A stretch of 64,000 nucleotides of DNA from VRUE01 sp963718755 (GTDB lineage Bacteria > Actinomycetota > Thermoleophilia > Solirubrobacterales > 70-9). The first letter of the stretch is position 1, and every line of letters begins with the position of its first letter. Under the pieces are notes generated by a model, which was given only the letters and a program-made list of their open reading frames with translations, was not told the origin of the DNA and did not search any database. Made by a program: the position numbers and the translations under genes. This document shows, in pieces, positions 15,875 to 25,044 of the stretch. The stretch spans positions 992,001-1,056,000 of the forward strand of contig OY970376.1 in the NCBI GenBank assembly GCA_963718755.1. Direction: 5' to 3'.

Positions 15875-17579
15875 GCAGGGCTGGGTCCGGGCAGCCGCGG
15901 CCTTCCTTGGCACCACGATGGGGTCATGGATCGCGCTTGGCGTCGCGATGGCGCTCTCGGCGGCCCTGATCCTGGCTACCACCGCCGGCGAGAGCTTCGG
16001 CATCGACGAGATGTTCTACCTCGGCCGCCTGGTCGAAGACTCGGGCCGGGTCGTCGCTTACGACTCGCTCAGCCTCGAATACCTCTTTGGCCCCTACAAC
16101 GGCCACCTCCAACTCGGCGGCAAGCTGATCTACGAAGTGACGTTCGCCCTCTTCGGCGCCAACTACACCGCCTTCGTCCTGGTCAACATCGCCGCCCTCT
16201 GCGCTTCGGTTGGCCTCGTCTTCGAGCTGGCGCGCCGCCGGGTGGGGCCGCTGACGGCACTGGCTCCCTGCGTCCTGCTCCTCTTCCTCGGCTTCGCCCG
16301 CGAGGTCCTCCTCTGGCCCTTCGACGTGCACACCCTCGCCGCGATCGCACTCGGGCTCGGCGCGATACTGGCGCTCGAACGGGAGGATCGGCGCGGCGAC
16401 ATCCTCGCCAGTGTCCTGATCACGCTCTCGGTCTTCACGATCGAGGTCGGCCTCGCGATTCTCGTCGGCATCGTCGTGCTCGTGCTTTGGCGGCCAGACC
16501 GCCTGCGTCGCGCCTGGATCTTCCTCCTCCCCGCTGCCCTCTACGCCGCCTGGTGGATCTGGGCACGCAAGTTCGACCAGGAGCAGAGCACGCTCGACCC
16601 CACCAACGTCAGCCTGATCGGGGAAACCGTCTTCCACTCGGCGGCAGCCGTGCTCGGCGCCCTGACCGGCACCAACCCGGTGATCCCGGCCACCTACATC
16701 ACCGAGGTGACCTGGTTCGGCAAAGCGCTGGCCGTGCTCGGCGCGGCGGCGATCGTGGTCCGCCTGCGACTGGGCGCGGTCCCTCGCGCCCTCTGGGCAT
16801 GGTTGGCGGTCCTCCTCTTCTACTGGGTGACGATGGGAGCCGCCGCGCGGCCAGCGGAGGGCTCGCGCTACGTCTTCTTCGGCGCCGTCGCCGTGTTGTT
16901 GGTGGCCACCGAGGCGATGTCGGGACGGATCGGCAAGCGGGTCACGGCGGCGGTGTTCGTGATCGTCGCGCTCGCCCTTCCCGCCAACATCGCCCAGCTG
17001 CGCAGCGGCCACGATACGGATGTCCTTCACCGCGACGCGGAAGTCAGCAAGGCCGAGTTCGCGATGCTGGAGCTGGCCGGCGAGCGGGTCGACCCCGACT
17101 ACATCGCCTCCTCCGACCCGAACGTGGCCGCGGTCGGAGGCGGCCTCTTCATCGGCGTCCCCGCCGGCGCCTACCTGAGCTCAGTCGAGCGCAACGGCTC
17201 GCCCGCCTTCACGCTTGAAGAGCTGCGCGCGCAATCCGAGGAGCTGCGCCGGATCGCCGACGTCACCCTCGCCGCCGCGATCGGGCTCGAAGCGGAAGTG
17301 ATCCAGCCACCGGCCGGCGCAGAAAGGTGCCCGGTCGTCTCGCCGGCGCGGGGACAGGCCACCATCTCCTTCCCCCTGCGGCCGGGGCAGACGGCATTCG
17401 GCCCCGCCAGCGGGCGCGCGGTGACCGTCGGCCTGCAGCGCTTCGCCGACGAGCAGAGCGGCACCCTGGAAAAGGTGCCGCCAGAGGCCTGGCGCAGGCT
17501 CGAGATTCCGCGCGACGCCGCGCCGGAGCAGTGGCAAGCGGTGATCGACGCGCCGCTGCGCGTCTGCCCCGTCGGCTAG
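15867..17579 (+). CDS. GT-C-like membrane protein, pair B (DE variant)
   Basis: 570 residues from GTG 15867, which overlaps the previous stop by 8 nt; ATG 15918 is an alternative start. About 10 hydrophobic segments. The first-loop motif is GIDEMFYLG (Asp47-Glu48), a conservative change from the Asp-Asp seen in its paralogue at 17586-19286. Both share EYxFxPxNGHLQL, FELARRRVGP and EDRRGDI. The soluble C-terminal part lies between AERCPVV and the final RVCPVG and has LQRFADE and LEIPRDAAPEQW. Probably an outer-face glycosyltransferase; donor and acceptor unknown. Confidence 0.65.
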   Translation: MAEQGWVRAAAAFLGTTMGSWIALGVAMALSAALILATTAGESFGIDEMFYLGRLVEDSGRVVAYDSLSLEYLFGPYNGHLQLGGKLIYEVTFALFGANYTAFVLVNIAALCASVGLVFELARRRVGPLTALAPCVLLLFLGFAREVLLWPFDVHTLAAIALGLGAILALEREDRRGDILASVLITLSVFTIEVGLAILVGIVVLVLWRPDRLRRAWIFLLPAALYAAWWIWARKFDQEQSTLDPTNVSLIGETVFHSAAAVLGALTGTNPVIPATYITEVTWFGKALAVLGAAAIVVRLRLGAVPRALWAWLAVLLFYWVTMGAAARPAEGSRYVFFGAVAVLLVATEAMSGRIGKRVTAAVFVIVALALPANIAQLRSGHDTDVLHRDAEVSKAEFAMLELAGERVDPDYIASSDPNVAAVGGGLFIGVPAGAYLSSVERNGSPAFTLEELRAQSEELRRIADVTLAAAIGLEAEVIQPPAGAERCPVVSPARGQATISFPLRPGQTAFGPASGRAVTVGLQRFADEQSGTLEKVPPEAWRRLEIPRDAAPEQWQAVIDAPLRVCPVG

Positions 17580-17585
17580 ACGCGC

Positions 17586-19286
17586 TCAGGCCGCTGGCTG
17601 CAGCGGACAGGCGTATGCAGGCCCGTCGAGGACGACAAACCAACGGTCCGGCGCGCCATCCGCGGGGAACGCCAGCTCTGCCCATTCCCCCGCCCCGAGC
17701 TTGCCCAGCGCCAGCCCAGGGCCACCCTCGCCAAAGCGGCCAACCGCGACCTTGGTCGGCCGCTCGCTGCGGGAGCCAAGCAGAATTCCCCGGCGCGGGG
17801 GCAAGAAGAAGACGCTCGCTCCCGGCCGCCCCTCGAGCGAGCTGGGGCAGGCCGCGGGGTCGGCTGGCGGCGAGGCGGGCTCCAACGCAAGGCCGAGCGC
17901 GCCGACCAGGCTCGCGTCGGCGATTTCCCGCCGTTGCTGGCTCTCCCCCCTGAGCTCGTCGAGCGGCATGCCGAACCCGCCGAAGCGCTCGGCCGCTTCG
18001 AGGTAGTCGCCCGCCGGAATCGGGGTGAAGACGACGCCGCCGAGGTCGGTGACGCGTTTGTCCTTGCCGGGCGCGTACTCAGGCGGGATCGGCCCCTCGA
18101 CCAGATCTACCATTGCGTACTCGATCCGGCTGTTGGTCGCGTCGTTCAGCTGTGGGCCGCGGCCGTCGTAGAGCTTGGCGACGTTGGGCGGGATCGCCAA
18201 GGCGACGATCGCGAGCGCCGCGAGCACGGCAACCGTCGACAGGCGCGCCCCGGCGAGGGCGTCGGCGGCGACGAGGAAGACCAGCAGCGTGCCGGCGAAG
18301 ATGTAGCGGGAGGAGTCGGGCGCGCGGCCGCCGATTGCGATCAGGACCCAGTAGGCGAGGACGACCGCGAGGAAGATCCAGAGCGTGCGCGGCACGGCGC
18401 CGCGGGAGATCCGCCAGACCAAGGCGACCGCAGCCAGCGCCGCCAGCGCCGAGCCCCAGCCGGTCACTCCGGTGAGCGGCTCTGCGACGCCCTCGCCGGT
18501 CGGGTTGAGCCCGAAGACCGAGCCGGTGATGGCGGCGAGGGCGTCGGTCACCGTATGCGGGATCAGCCTGACGTTGGCGAGCTCAACCGCCGTGTAGTTG
18601 AACTTCGCCGCCCAGAGCCACCAGCAGCCGTAGAGGGCAATCGGGATGAGGAAGATCCAGATCCGGCGCCAACGGTCGGGGCGCAGGAGGACCGAGACGG
18701 CGATGCCGACAGCGACCGCGAGGCCGAGCTCGATCATCGCGATCGAGAGCGTGAGCAGGACGCAGGCTGCGATGTCGCCGCGCCGGTCCTCGCGTTGCAG
18801 GGTGAGGATCGCCCCCAGACCGAGGGCGAGGGCATAGGTCGTGTGCAGATCAAAGGCCCAGATGAACGCCTCCCAGGCGTAGCCGAGGGAGAGCAGCGAG
18901 AGGCAGGGCACGAGCGCGGCCCAGGGCCCGACCCGCCGCCGAGCCAGCTCGAAGAAAAGGCCGACGCAGACCATCAGGCCGGCGACGTTGGCGGCGCGGA
19001 AAATGGCGTAGTTGGCGCCGAAGGTCTCGAAGATTCCGCGGTAGAACAGTTTGCCCAGCAATTGCAAGTGGCCGTTGCTGGGCGCGAAGAAGTATTCGAC
19101 CCCCCCATCGGAGGGCTGTATGTCCGACATTCCATAGACGACGTACTGGGCGTAGTAGAAGAGGTCGTCGTTGGTGAAGTTGAGGCCGTTGCCGGCGAGC
19201 ATCATCCAGGTTGCCGAAACGCACATCGCCGCGGCGAGGACGAGCCAGGCGAAGGCGGTGCGGTTGATCACGCTCGGCTCAGCCAT
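17586..19286 (-). CDS. GT-C-like membrane protein, pair B paralogue (NDD type)
   Basis: 566 residues, about 10 hydrophobic segments, convergent with its paralogue at 15867-17579 and separated from it by 6 nt. First-loop motif FTNDDLFYYA (Asp40-Asp41). Conserved NGHLQLLGK, FELARRRVGP, EDRRGDI and SRYIF. The C-terminal soluble segment begins at AACPSSLEG and ends ACPLQPAA, with VGRFGEG and LAFPADGAPDRW. ATG at 19284-19286 overlaps the end of the upstream gene; the frame stays open further but only inside that gene. Role inferred as for the other GT-C-like proteins. Confidence 0.65.
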   Translation of the reverse strand: MAEPSVINRTAFAWLVLAAAMCVSATWMMLAGNGLNFTNDDLFYYAQYVVYGMSDIQPSDGGVEYFFAPSNGHLQLLGKLFYRGIFETFGANYAIFRAANVAGLMVCVGLFFELARRRVGPWAALVPCLSLLSLGYAWEAFIWAFDLHTTYALALGLGAILTLQREDRRGDIAACVLLTLSIAMIELGLAVAVGIAVSVLLRPDRWRRIWIFLIPIALYGCWWLWAAKFNYTAVELANVRLIPHTVTDALAAITGSVFGLNPTGEGVAEPLTGVTGWGSALAALAAVALVWRISRGAVPRTLWIFLAVVLAYWVLIAIGGRAPDSSRYIFAGTLLVFLVAADALAGARLSTVAVLAALAIVALAIPPNVAKLYDGRGPQLNDATNSRIEYAMVDLVEGPIPPEYAPGKDKRVTDLGGVVFTPIPAGDYLEAAERFGGFGMPLDELRGESQQRREIADASLVGALGLALEPASPPADPAACPSSLEGRPGASVFFLPPRRGILLGSRSERPTKVAVGRFGEGGPGLALGKLGAGEWAELAFPADGAPDRWFVVLDGPAYACPLQPAA

Positions 19287-21246
19287 CGTCCGCAGGGGGC
19301 CTCGGCAGCATGAATTCGAAGTCGCCGAACCGCGCGGCGACGGCGAAGTCGTCGAAGACGTAGCGAACGAGCGGGGTATCGGGATGCGGCCTGCCCGCCA
19401 GCCAGGCACCGGCGACGTATTCGTTGCGGACCACGCAGGGGCGCGGGGATGCGCGCAGCTGGCGCAGGATGCGCTGCTGCAGGTCTTCGTCGAGCGCCAG
19501 CATCCAGGCCGACGGCGCATAGGGCCGTGGCGGATCGATCTCGGACCAGAGGTAGAGGCTGTCGATGTTGGGGTAGCCGATGAAGCCCGTGCAGCGGTTG
19601 CGCTGCAGTAGGTCGACAACGCGTTCGTAAGCTTCGGCCTCCGTGACAGGCAGGCGCAGACTGGTCGCGCCGGGGAAAGGCAACGCCTTCTCTTCCCTGT
19701 AGACGAGACCCTTGGTGATCGCAGGAAGGACGACTCCGTCGACCGCGAACTTTGCCCCCAGGGCGACGATCGCGACGCTGGCGACGGCGCCGAACCGCTC
19801 CAGTGATGCGGTTCCCCGGGCAGAGCTCCAGGCGCGGAACGAGGTGAGGGAGTCGGCGAGGCAGATACCGCCGACGGCGACGAACATCACCGCGGCGATC
19901 CGCATCTGGCTGCCGGCAACGGGATAGACCTGCAGAACCTCGGCGACCGCGAGGGTCGGCAGCAGCGCGCGCAGGAAGCGCTTCTGGATCGGCTCGACCA
20001 CTCCAGCCGGCGGGATCACCGCGACCCAGGCCAGCACCATCGCCAGCGCGTCGACGTTGCCCGGAGCGGGGCCGAGCGAAAGCGGCGCCGACTGGGTGAT
20101 CGAGAACCAGATCGCCAACCCGGCCGCGCCCCTCAGCACACCGGACCAGAGCGCCGACTCGGCGTCGCCGCGCCAGCGGAACCAACAGACCAGGGCGGCG
20201 GCGGCGATCGCCGCGATCCCCCAATCGATCGCGGCAGCGGCGGAGCCAAGCGGGGCGGGATTGACATCGCGGATACGCATCGCCTGGGTGATGACGCCGT
20301 CGTAGACGTCGGCCGGCGTCGAGCCGGTGGCGAAGATGCCGAGCAGGACCGCCAGGAAGGCGACGCCGAAGCCGGCGGCGGCGGAGAGGAGCCAGCGCAT
20401 CATCCTCGCCTGCCCCCCACTCTCGGCCGGCGCCTGGCGCAGAGACCACGAGGCGACGGCGATCGCAGTGACGGCAAGAAGCTCGAGCACGGCGAAGTGG
20501 CGCACGAGCTCGCCCGAGAGGTCGCGTGCGGTGGCGACGAAGGGCAGCGCGAGGAAGGCGATGATCACCGGCCAGCGCAGCCACCGACGGCGGTGGAGCG
20601 GCTCGACCGTGAGCACGGCGGCGAAGACGACCGCGGCGACCGCGTAAACGCCGAGGTTGATCTTGGTCAGCACCAGCGCAGCGAGGAGCGCTCCACAGGC
20701 TCCACCCGCCCAGGCGACCCGCCGGGTATCGCTGGCCGAGGCGAGAAAGGTAAAGGCGGAGAGCAGCAGGACGGCGAGCACCTGGGCGTGCATCGGCTCC
20801 TGGCTGAGGATGAAGACGACGCTGAAGGCAACCAGCATCGCGGTCACCCCAAGCGCGACGCGGCCGGTGAGCCGCTGCACGGCGAGCCCGAAGAGCAGGC
20901 TCGAGGCGACCCAGACCACCATCACGATCGTGCGGCTGGCGTCGGTGCTGACGTCCAGCCCGGTGAGCTTGAAGAAGCCGCCGAAGAGCTCGTAGTAGAA
21001 CGGGCCGAAGGGCGTGTAGACGTCCCTGTAGAGGGTCTCGCCACCGACGAAGGCCTTCAGCGCAACGAGTACCGTGCCCTCGTCGTCGTAGGGGGCGAAC
21101 TGGGTGAAGAGGTAGAAGTAGGCGGCGATGGTCGCGGCGATGGCGGCGATGGCATAGATCGCGATCGTGCCCTCGGGCGAACGCGCCAGCGCGAGGAGGC
21201 GGGAGCCCGCCCGGCTGAATCGGGGTGATGAGGCGGACTCGCTCAC
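19279..21246 (-). CDS. GT-C/PMT-like membrane glycosyltransferase, pair C
   Basis: 655 residues from GTG 21246, chosen because it follows the stop of the DPM1-like gene at 21284 and precedes the first membrane segment; the frame is open 54 codons upstream without support. FAPYDDEGTVL (Asp54-Asp55) after membrane segment 1 fits the PMT-type GT-C first loop, as does LYRDVYTPFGPFYY. A soluble tail of about 110 residues begins near RCTGFIGYPNIDSLYLW and ends with FEFMLPR. The product of 25011-26993 is a paralogue of the same length and tail. Just downstream of a polyprenol-P-mannose-type synthase, its probable donor source. Confidence 0.68.
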   Translation of the reverse strand: MSESASSPRFSRAGSRLLALARSPEGTIAIYAIAAIAATIAAYFYLFTQFAPYDDEGTVLVALKAFVGGETLYRDVYTPFGPFYYELFGGFFKLTGLDVSTDASRTIVMVVWVASSLLFGLAVQRLTGRVALGVTAMLVAFSVVFILSQEPMHAQVLAVLLLSAFTFLASASDTRRVAWAGGACGALLAALVLTKINLGVYAVAAVVFAAVLTVEPLHRRRWLRWPVIIAFLALPFVATARDLSGELVRHFAVLELLAVTAIAVASWSLRQAPAESGGQARMMRWLLSAAAGFGVAFLAVLLGIFATGSTPADVYDGVITQAMRIRDVNPAPLGSAAAAIDWGIAAIAAAALVCWFRWRGDAESALWSGVLRGAAGLAIWFSITQSAPLSLGPAPGNVDALAMVLAWVAVIPPAGVVEPIQKRFLRALLPTLAVAEVLQVYPVAGSQMRIAAVMFVAVGGICLADSLTSFRAWSSARGTASLERFGAVASVAIVALGAKFAVDGVVLPAITKGLVYREEKALPFPGATSLRLPVTEAEAYERVVDLLQRNRCTGFIGYPNIDSLYLWSEIDPPRPYAPSAWMLALDEDLQQRILRQLRASPRPCVVRNEYVAGAWLAGRPHPDTPLVRYVFDDFAVAARFGDFEFMLPRPPADDG

Positions 21247-21283
21247 AGCGCGGGCACGATATAGATCAGACCGGTGGCGGTCG

Positions 21284-22006
21284 CTACTTGCCGATGCGCA
21301 GGAAAGGGACCCGCCAGACGGCCTCGAGCACGATCGAACGGTCCATCTTCGAGGCACCCGCACGGCGCTCGCGGAAGACGATCGGGACCTCGACCACCTC
21401 GAAGCCACGCTCGATCGTCCGATAGGTCATCTCGACCTGGAAGGCGTAGCCGCGGGAGTGGATCGAGTCGAGGTCGATCGCTTCCAGCACCTCGCGCCGG
21501 AAGCACTTGAAACCGCCGGTGAGGTCGCGCACGCGAACTCCGAGCACGAGCCGAGCGTAGCTGCTGCCGCCGCGACTGATCGCCCGCCGCAGGCCGCTCC
21601 AATCGCTGACGCCGCCGCCGGGAACGTAGCGCGACCCAATCGCCAGATCGGCTTTCTCGCCGGCCTCCAGCAGGCGCGGCAGGTAGGCCGGGTCGTGGGA
21701 GAAATCCGAGTCCATCTCGAGCACACGGCCGGCGCCGGCGGCGAGCGCCTGCCTGAAGCCGGCGATGTAGGCGGGGCCGAGACCTTCCTTGTGCGGCCGG
21801 TGTAGGACCTCGATCGCCTCGCTCTCCGCCGCCAGCCGATCGGCGATCTCGCCCGTGCCGTCGGGGGAGTTGTCGTCGACGATCAGGATCCGGGCCGAGG
21901 CGGGGAGCTTCGCCTGCACCGCCTCGGTGAACGCCTCGATGTTGTCGGCCTCGTTGTAGGTCGGCAGGACGAGCCAGACCGGGCCCGGTGCCTCAGGCGG
22001 GAGCAT
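21284..22006 (-). CDS. Polyprenol monophosphomannose synthase-like GT2
   Basis: 240 residues matching the short bacterial Ppm1/DPM1 form: LPTYNEADNIEAF, ILIVDDNSPDGTGEIAD, VLEMDSDFSHDPAYLP with the metal-binding Asp residues, IGSRYVPGGGVSDW, DLTGGFKCFRREVLE and a basic end. Enzymes with this set make polyprenyl-P-mannose from GDP-mannose; the sugar here is assumed by homology. ATG at 22004-22006 has a TAGCAT element exactly 6 nt upstream. It heads a three-gene run with two GT-C-like proteins, a functional pairing of donor maker and donor users. Confidence 0.88.
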   Translation of the reverse strand: MLPPEAPGPVWLVLPTYNEADNIEAFTEAVQAKLPASARILIVDDNSPDGTGEIADRLAAESEAIEVLHRPHKEGLGPAYIAGFRQALAAGAGRVLEMDSDFSHDPAYLPRLLEAGEKADLAIGSRYVPGGGVSDWSGLRRAISRGGSSYARLVLGVRVRDLTGGFKCFRREVLEAIDLDSIHSRGYAFQVEMTYRTIERGFEVVEVPIVFRERRAGASKMDRSIVLEAVWRVPFLRIGK

Positions 22007-22012
22007 GGCGGG

Positions 22013-22018
22013 ATGCTA
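22013..22018 (-). promoter_or_regulatory. -10 element, leaderless start of the DPM1-like gene
   Basis: TAGCAT on the minus strand ends 6 nt before ATG 22006, leaving no room for a ribosome binding site. Confidence 0.45.
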
Positions 22019-22041
22019 TGCGCTGCTGCGTCCGCGTCGGA

Positions 22042-23226
22042 CTACGGCCAGGCACGGCCGCCGCTGATCTTGACGAAGGCGTACCAGGCCGGCTTGGGCA
22101 CGAGGCCACTGCCTTCGCTGAAGAAGCCGACCGAGTCGCAGTAGCTGCAGTAGAGGCTCGAGTCCTTCCAGCTGAACCAGTAGACGGCATCGAGCTTTAG
22201 CCGCTGACGGTTGGTGAGCAGGTATTTGTAGGCACCCCTCAGTTCCCGCTTCTGCCCCTCGATGCCCTGCTCGAAGGCGACGACCTGGGAGTTGTCCTCC
22301 GAGCCCCAGCCCATCTCGGTGACGCGCAGGCGGGCATCGGGGTCTTCGTTGTCGAGCATGACCGCACGCACGTCCTCGACCATTTCTTCCAGGTCGTCGA
22401 CGTGGAACGCGTACGGATGCAGGGCGACCGCGTCAAAGTAGTGCTCGATCTTCGGCACCCGGTAGAGCCTGGCGAGGAAGTCGGCGGCCGACATGCCGTA
22501 CGGGCTCCCCTCTTTGGGATCGCCGAAAAGGCCGGAGAGGACGATTTTCGCCGCTGGGTCGACCGACCTTACCGCGTTGGAGGTGGGCTTCAGCAGGCGT
22601 ACGTAGCGAGCCGGCGAGACCGGAAAGGCGAAGTAGAAGAAGTTGACCTCGTTCCAGACCTGCCAGGTGCGGATCGGCAGCGGTTCGGGGATCACGACCC
22701 CGTCCACAGCCACGCCTGGCGGGTGCTGGGCCCAGAATTCGCCGTTCGGGCCGTATCGCCTCACCGCAGCGCTGACGAACGTCTTCCATTCCTCCACCAC
22801 CTGGACGCTGTCGACCGGCAGGGTCGTCGGCGCGGTCCCCAGCCAGGGCGGCGCGCCGGCGAGGAACGGCAGCACCCGCAATCCCTGGCTGGCGGCCATC
22901 GCGACTTCGCGGTCGATGTTTTCCCAGTCGTAGGAGCCGCCCCTGACCGGCTGCACGCTCTCCCAGCCCATCCCCATACGCACGCTGCCGATCCCCCCCG
23001 CCTGCATGTAGCGGACGTCGTCCGCGGTAAGAACCGTCTGCGGCACGATGCCGAAGAAGCCGGGCGGCACCGGGCTGGCGGCCTTCTTGGTGGCCGAGGG
23101 CGCCTGCTTGGTCGCGGGCGCTTTTTTGGCGGAGGGCTTTTTGGCGACGGCAAGCGAGCCGGCCGGCGCGGCGCAGCAGGCTACGGCGAGAGCCATAGCG
23201 GCAATGGCGAGCGACACTCTCCTCAT
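22042..23226 (-). CDS. Secreted clan GH-A-like glycoside hydrolase (paralogue 2)
   Basis: 394 residues. Signal peptide MRRVSLAIAAMALAVACC and so on, then a Lys/Ala/Pro linker of about 30 residues (KKPSAKKAPATKQ) not found in the neighbours. The barrel domain starts at GFFGIVPQ; WQVWNEVN holds the acid/base Glu and RVTEMGWGSE the nucleophile. LYCSYCDSVGFF carries the CxxCDS motif common to all three paralogues. It lies 20 nt upstream-to-downstream of paralogue 3, which it resembles far more than paralogue 1, so 2 and 3 look like a tandem duplication. Substrate unknown. Confidence 0.75.
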   Translation of the reverse strand: MRRVSLAIAAMALAVACCAAPAGSLAVAKKPSAKKAPATKQAPSATKKAASPVPPGFFGIVPQTVLTADDVRYMQAGGIGSVRMGMGWESVQPVRGGSYDWENIDREVAMAASQGLRVLPFLAGAPPWLGTAPTTLPVDSVQVVEEWKTFVSAAVRRYGPNGEFWAQHPPGVAVDGVVIPEPLPIRTWQVWNEVNFFYFAFPVSPARYVRLLKPTSNAVRSVDPAAKIVLSGLFGDPKEGSPYGMSAADFLARLYRVPKIEHYFDAVALHPYAFHVDDLEEMVEDVRAVMLDNEDPDARLRVTEMGWGSEDNSQVVAFEQGIEGQKRELRGAYKYLLTNRQRLKLDAVYWFSWKDSSLYCSYCDSVGFFSEGSGLVPKPAWYAFVKISGGRAWP

Positions 23227-23246
23227 CGAGCGCGGAACTCTAAGGC

Positions 23247-24377
23247 CTACGGCCGCGCGCGGCCGCCGGTGATGTTGACGAAGGCGAACCAGGCGGGCTT
23301 CGGCCGGTAGCGAGGCGTTTCGCGGAAGAAGCCGACCGAGTCGCAGAAGTTGCAGTAGTAGCGCGAGTCTTTCCAGGTGAACCAGTAGGCGGCCTTGAGG
23401 TTGAGCCGGTTGCGGTTGGCGAGCAGGTATTTGTAGGCGCCCTTCAGTTCCCGCTTCTGACCCTCGATGCCCTGCTCGAAGGCGACGATGTTGGGGTCGT
23501 TCTGCGAGCCCCAGCCCATCTCGGTGATGTAGAGGCGGACGCCGGGATCGCGGTTCTCGATGGCGACCTCGCGGATGCCCTCGGTCATCGCTTCGAGGTC
23601 CTCGACGTGGAAGGCGTAGGGATGCAGGGCGATGCCGTCGAAGTGCTGCTTGATCCCCGGCACCCGGTAGAGCTGGGCGAGGAAGTCCGACGCCGACATG
23701 CCGCGCTTGCCGCCCTCGTCGGGTTCGCCGAAGAGCCCCGAGAGGATGATTTGCGCCCGCGGGTCAACTGATTTGATCGCCCCGTGGCTGAGCTTGAGCA
23801 GCCGCGCGTAGCGGCTGGTCGAGACCGGGTAGGCGAAATAGAAGAAGTTGGCCTCGTTCCAGATCTGCCAGTCGTGGATCGGCAACGGCCGCCGGATCAC
23901 GATCCCGTCTTTTGCCACCGCCGGAGAGTGCTCGGTCCAGAATTCACCCCCAGGCGCGTACCGCCTCACCGCCGCCTTGACGAACGCCGACCAGCCCTGG
24001 CGCGCCGTGGCGCTGTCGATCGGCATCTTGGTCGGCTTGCGCGAGAGCCAGCGCGGGACGCCGGAGAGGAACGGCAGGACCCGCAGCCCCTGCTGGGAGG
24101 CGGTGATGAATTCGCGGTCCGTGCCTTCCCAGTTGAAACCGCCGCGCCGGGTCGGCTGCACGCTTTCCCAGCCGATCGCGAGGCGGATCGTGCCGATCCG
24201 CGCCGCCCGCATGTAGCTGACGTCCTCCTCGGAGAGGATCGCCTGCGGGACGATCCCGAAGAAGCTGCGCGGGGCGGCCTGGGCCACGCCGGGAGTCGAG
24301 AGCGAGATCGCGGCGGTGATGCAGACGGCCACCAAGCCGGCGAGGGCGGCGGCAAGCGAAGCTCTTCTCATCCTCAT
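23247..24377 (-). CDS. Secreted clan GH-A-like glycoside hydrolase (paralogue 3)
   Basis: 376 residues from ATG 24377, chosen because GAGGAG lies 6 nt upstream; ATG 24383 is possible. Signal peptide MRMRRASLAAALAGLVAV ending near AQAAPR. WQIWNEAN and YITEMGWGSQ give the two catalytic Glu. YYCNFCDSVGFF carries the CxxCDS motif. The order of motifs and the closing GGRARP match paralogue 2 (GGRAWP). Neighbouring GT-C and DPM1-like genes suggest it trims the same exported polysaccharide; that is an inference from position. Confidence 0.75.
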   Translation of the reverse strand: MRMRRASLAAALAGLVAVCITAAISLSTPGVAQAAPRSFFGIVPQAILSEEDVSYMRAARIGTIRLAIGWESVQPTRRGGFNWEGTDREFITASQQGLRVLPFLSGVPRWLSRKPTKMPIDSATARQGWSAFVKAAVRRYAPGGEFWTEHSPAVAKDGIVIRRPLPIHDWQIWNEANFFYFAYPVSTSRYARLLKLSHGAIKSVDPRAQIILSGLFGEPDEGGKRGMSASDFLAQLYRVPGIKQHFDGIALHPYAFHVEDLEAMTEGIREVAIENRDPGVRLYITEMGWGSQNDPNIVAFEQGIEGQKRELKGAYKYLLANRNRLNLKAAYWFTWKDSRYYCNFCDSVGFFRETPRYRPKPAWFAFVNITGGRARP

Positions 24378-24463
24378 GCTCATCTCCTCGGCTGAACCCC
24401 GAACGGGTCTGGAAGTCGCGGTACGCACGGTCTCGTCCCAACGCGCGGCGGGACTCTAAGCCT

Positions 24464-24469
24464 TACGAT
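24464..24469 (+). promoter_or_regulatory. -10 element before the PPTase gene
   Basis: TACGAT ends 8 nt before ATG 24478; no Shine-Dalgarno sequence is seen between. Confidence 0.35.
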
Positions 24470-24477
24470 CGGCGGCA

Positions 24478-25044
24478 ATGCAGGCCCTGCACGTATGGCA
24501 CGCACGGCTTGACACTGGCCAATGGCCCAGCGCTGAGAATCTGCCTGCTGGGGAGCGCGAACGTGCAGAGGCGATGCACCGTGCCGACGCTCGCAGACGT
24601 TGGGTAGCCGCGCGCTGGGCGCTGCGCAGCGTGCTCGGTCGCTACCTCGACCGTGAGCCGGGTGGAATCGAGCTGCGGTACGGCGAGCGCGGCAAGCCGC
24701 TCCTTGCCGAGCCGGGTACGGCGCTGCACTTCAACCTCAGTCACTCGGGCGAGCTGGCCTTGATCGCCCTCGCCGAGAGACGCGACGTCGGCGTCGACGT
24801 GCAACGCATCGGCAGACGGCAGCCGACCGACTATTACTCCGAGTGGGCGCGCCGCGAGGCGATTGCCAAGTGCCACGGAGTCGGCTTGTGGGCGGAGCTC
24901 CCCGGCACTCCGGTGGCGGTCACCGAGCTTGACGCCCCGGCGGGATACGCGGCCGCAGTGGCAATCGCCGGCGAGCAGATTCCCGGCGTCCGCTCATACG
25001 ATTGGGCTCGATGCGGATCGCCATCCTCCTCTCTGACCAGCTGA
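24478..25044 (+). CDS. Compact Sfp-type 4'-phosphopantetheinyl transferase-like protein
   Basis: 188 residues. HFNLSHSGELALIAL (84-98) and GVDVQRI (105-111) are the acyl-carrier and metal motifs of Sfp-type enzymes, which move phosphopantetheine from CoA to carrier proteins. WARREAIAKCHGVGL (123-137) matches the third motif, normally WxxKEAxxK, but with Arg for the Lys. Only 16 residues separate Asp107 from Trp123, whereas family members I know have about 40, so a loop seems lost. No carrier-protein gene is near. It overlaps the start of the next gene. Activity is uncertain; the family assignment is firm. Confidence 0.72.
   Translation: MQALHVWHARLDTGQWPSAENLPAGERERAEAMHRADARRRWVAARWALRSVLGRYLDREPGGIELRYGERGKPLLAEPGTALHFNLSHSGELALIALAERRDVGVDVQRIGRRQPTDYYSEWARREAIAKCHGVGLWAELPGTPVAVTELDAPAGYAAAVAIAGEQIPGVRSYDWARCGSPSSSLTS

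Noticed and set aside
13744..15969. 741-codon open frame overlapping the DPM1-like and GT-C genes
   Set aside because: Arg/Pro-rich +1 frame shadow; the real frames carry conserved motifs.
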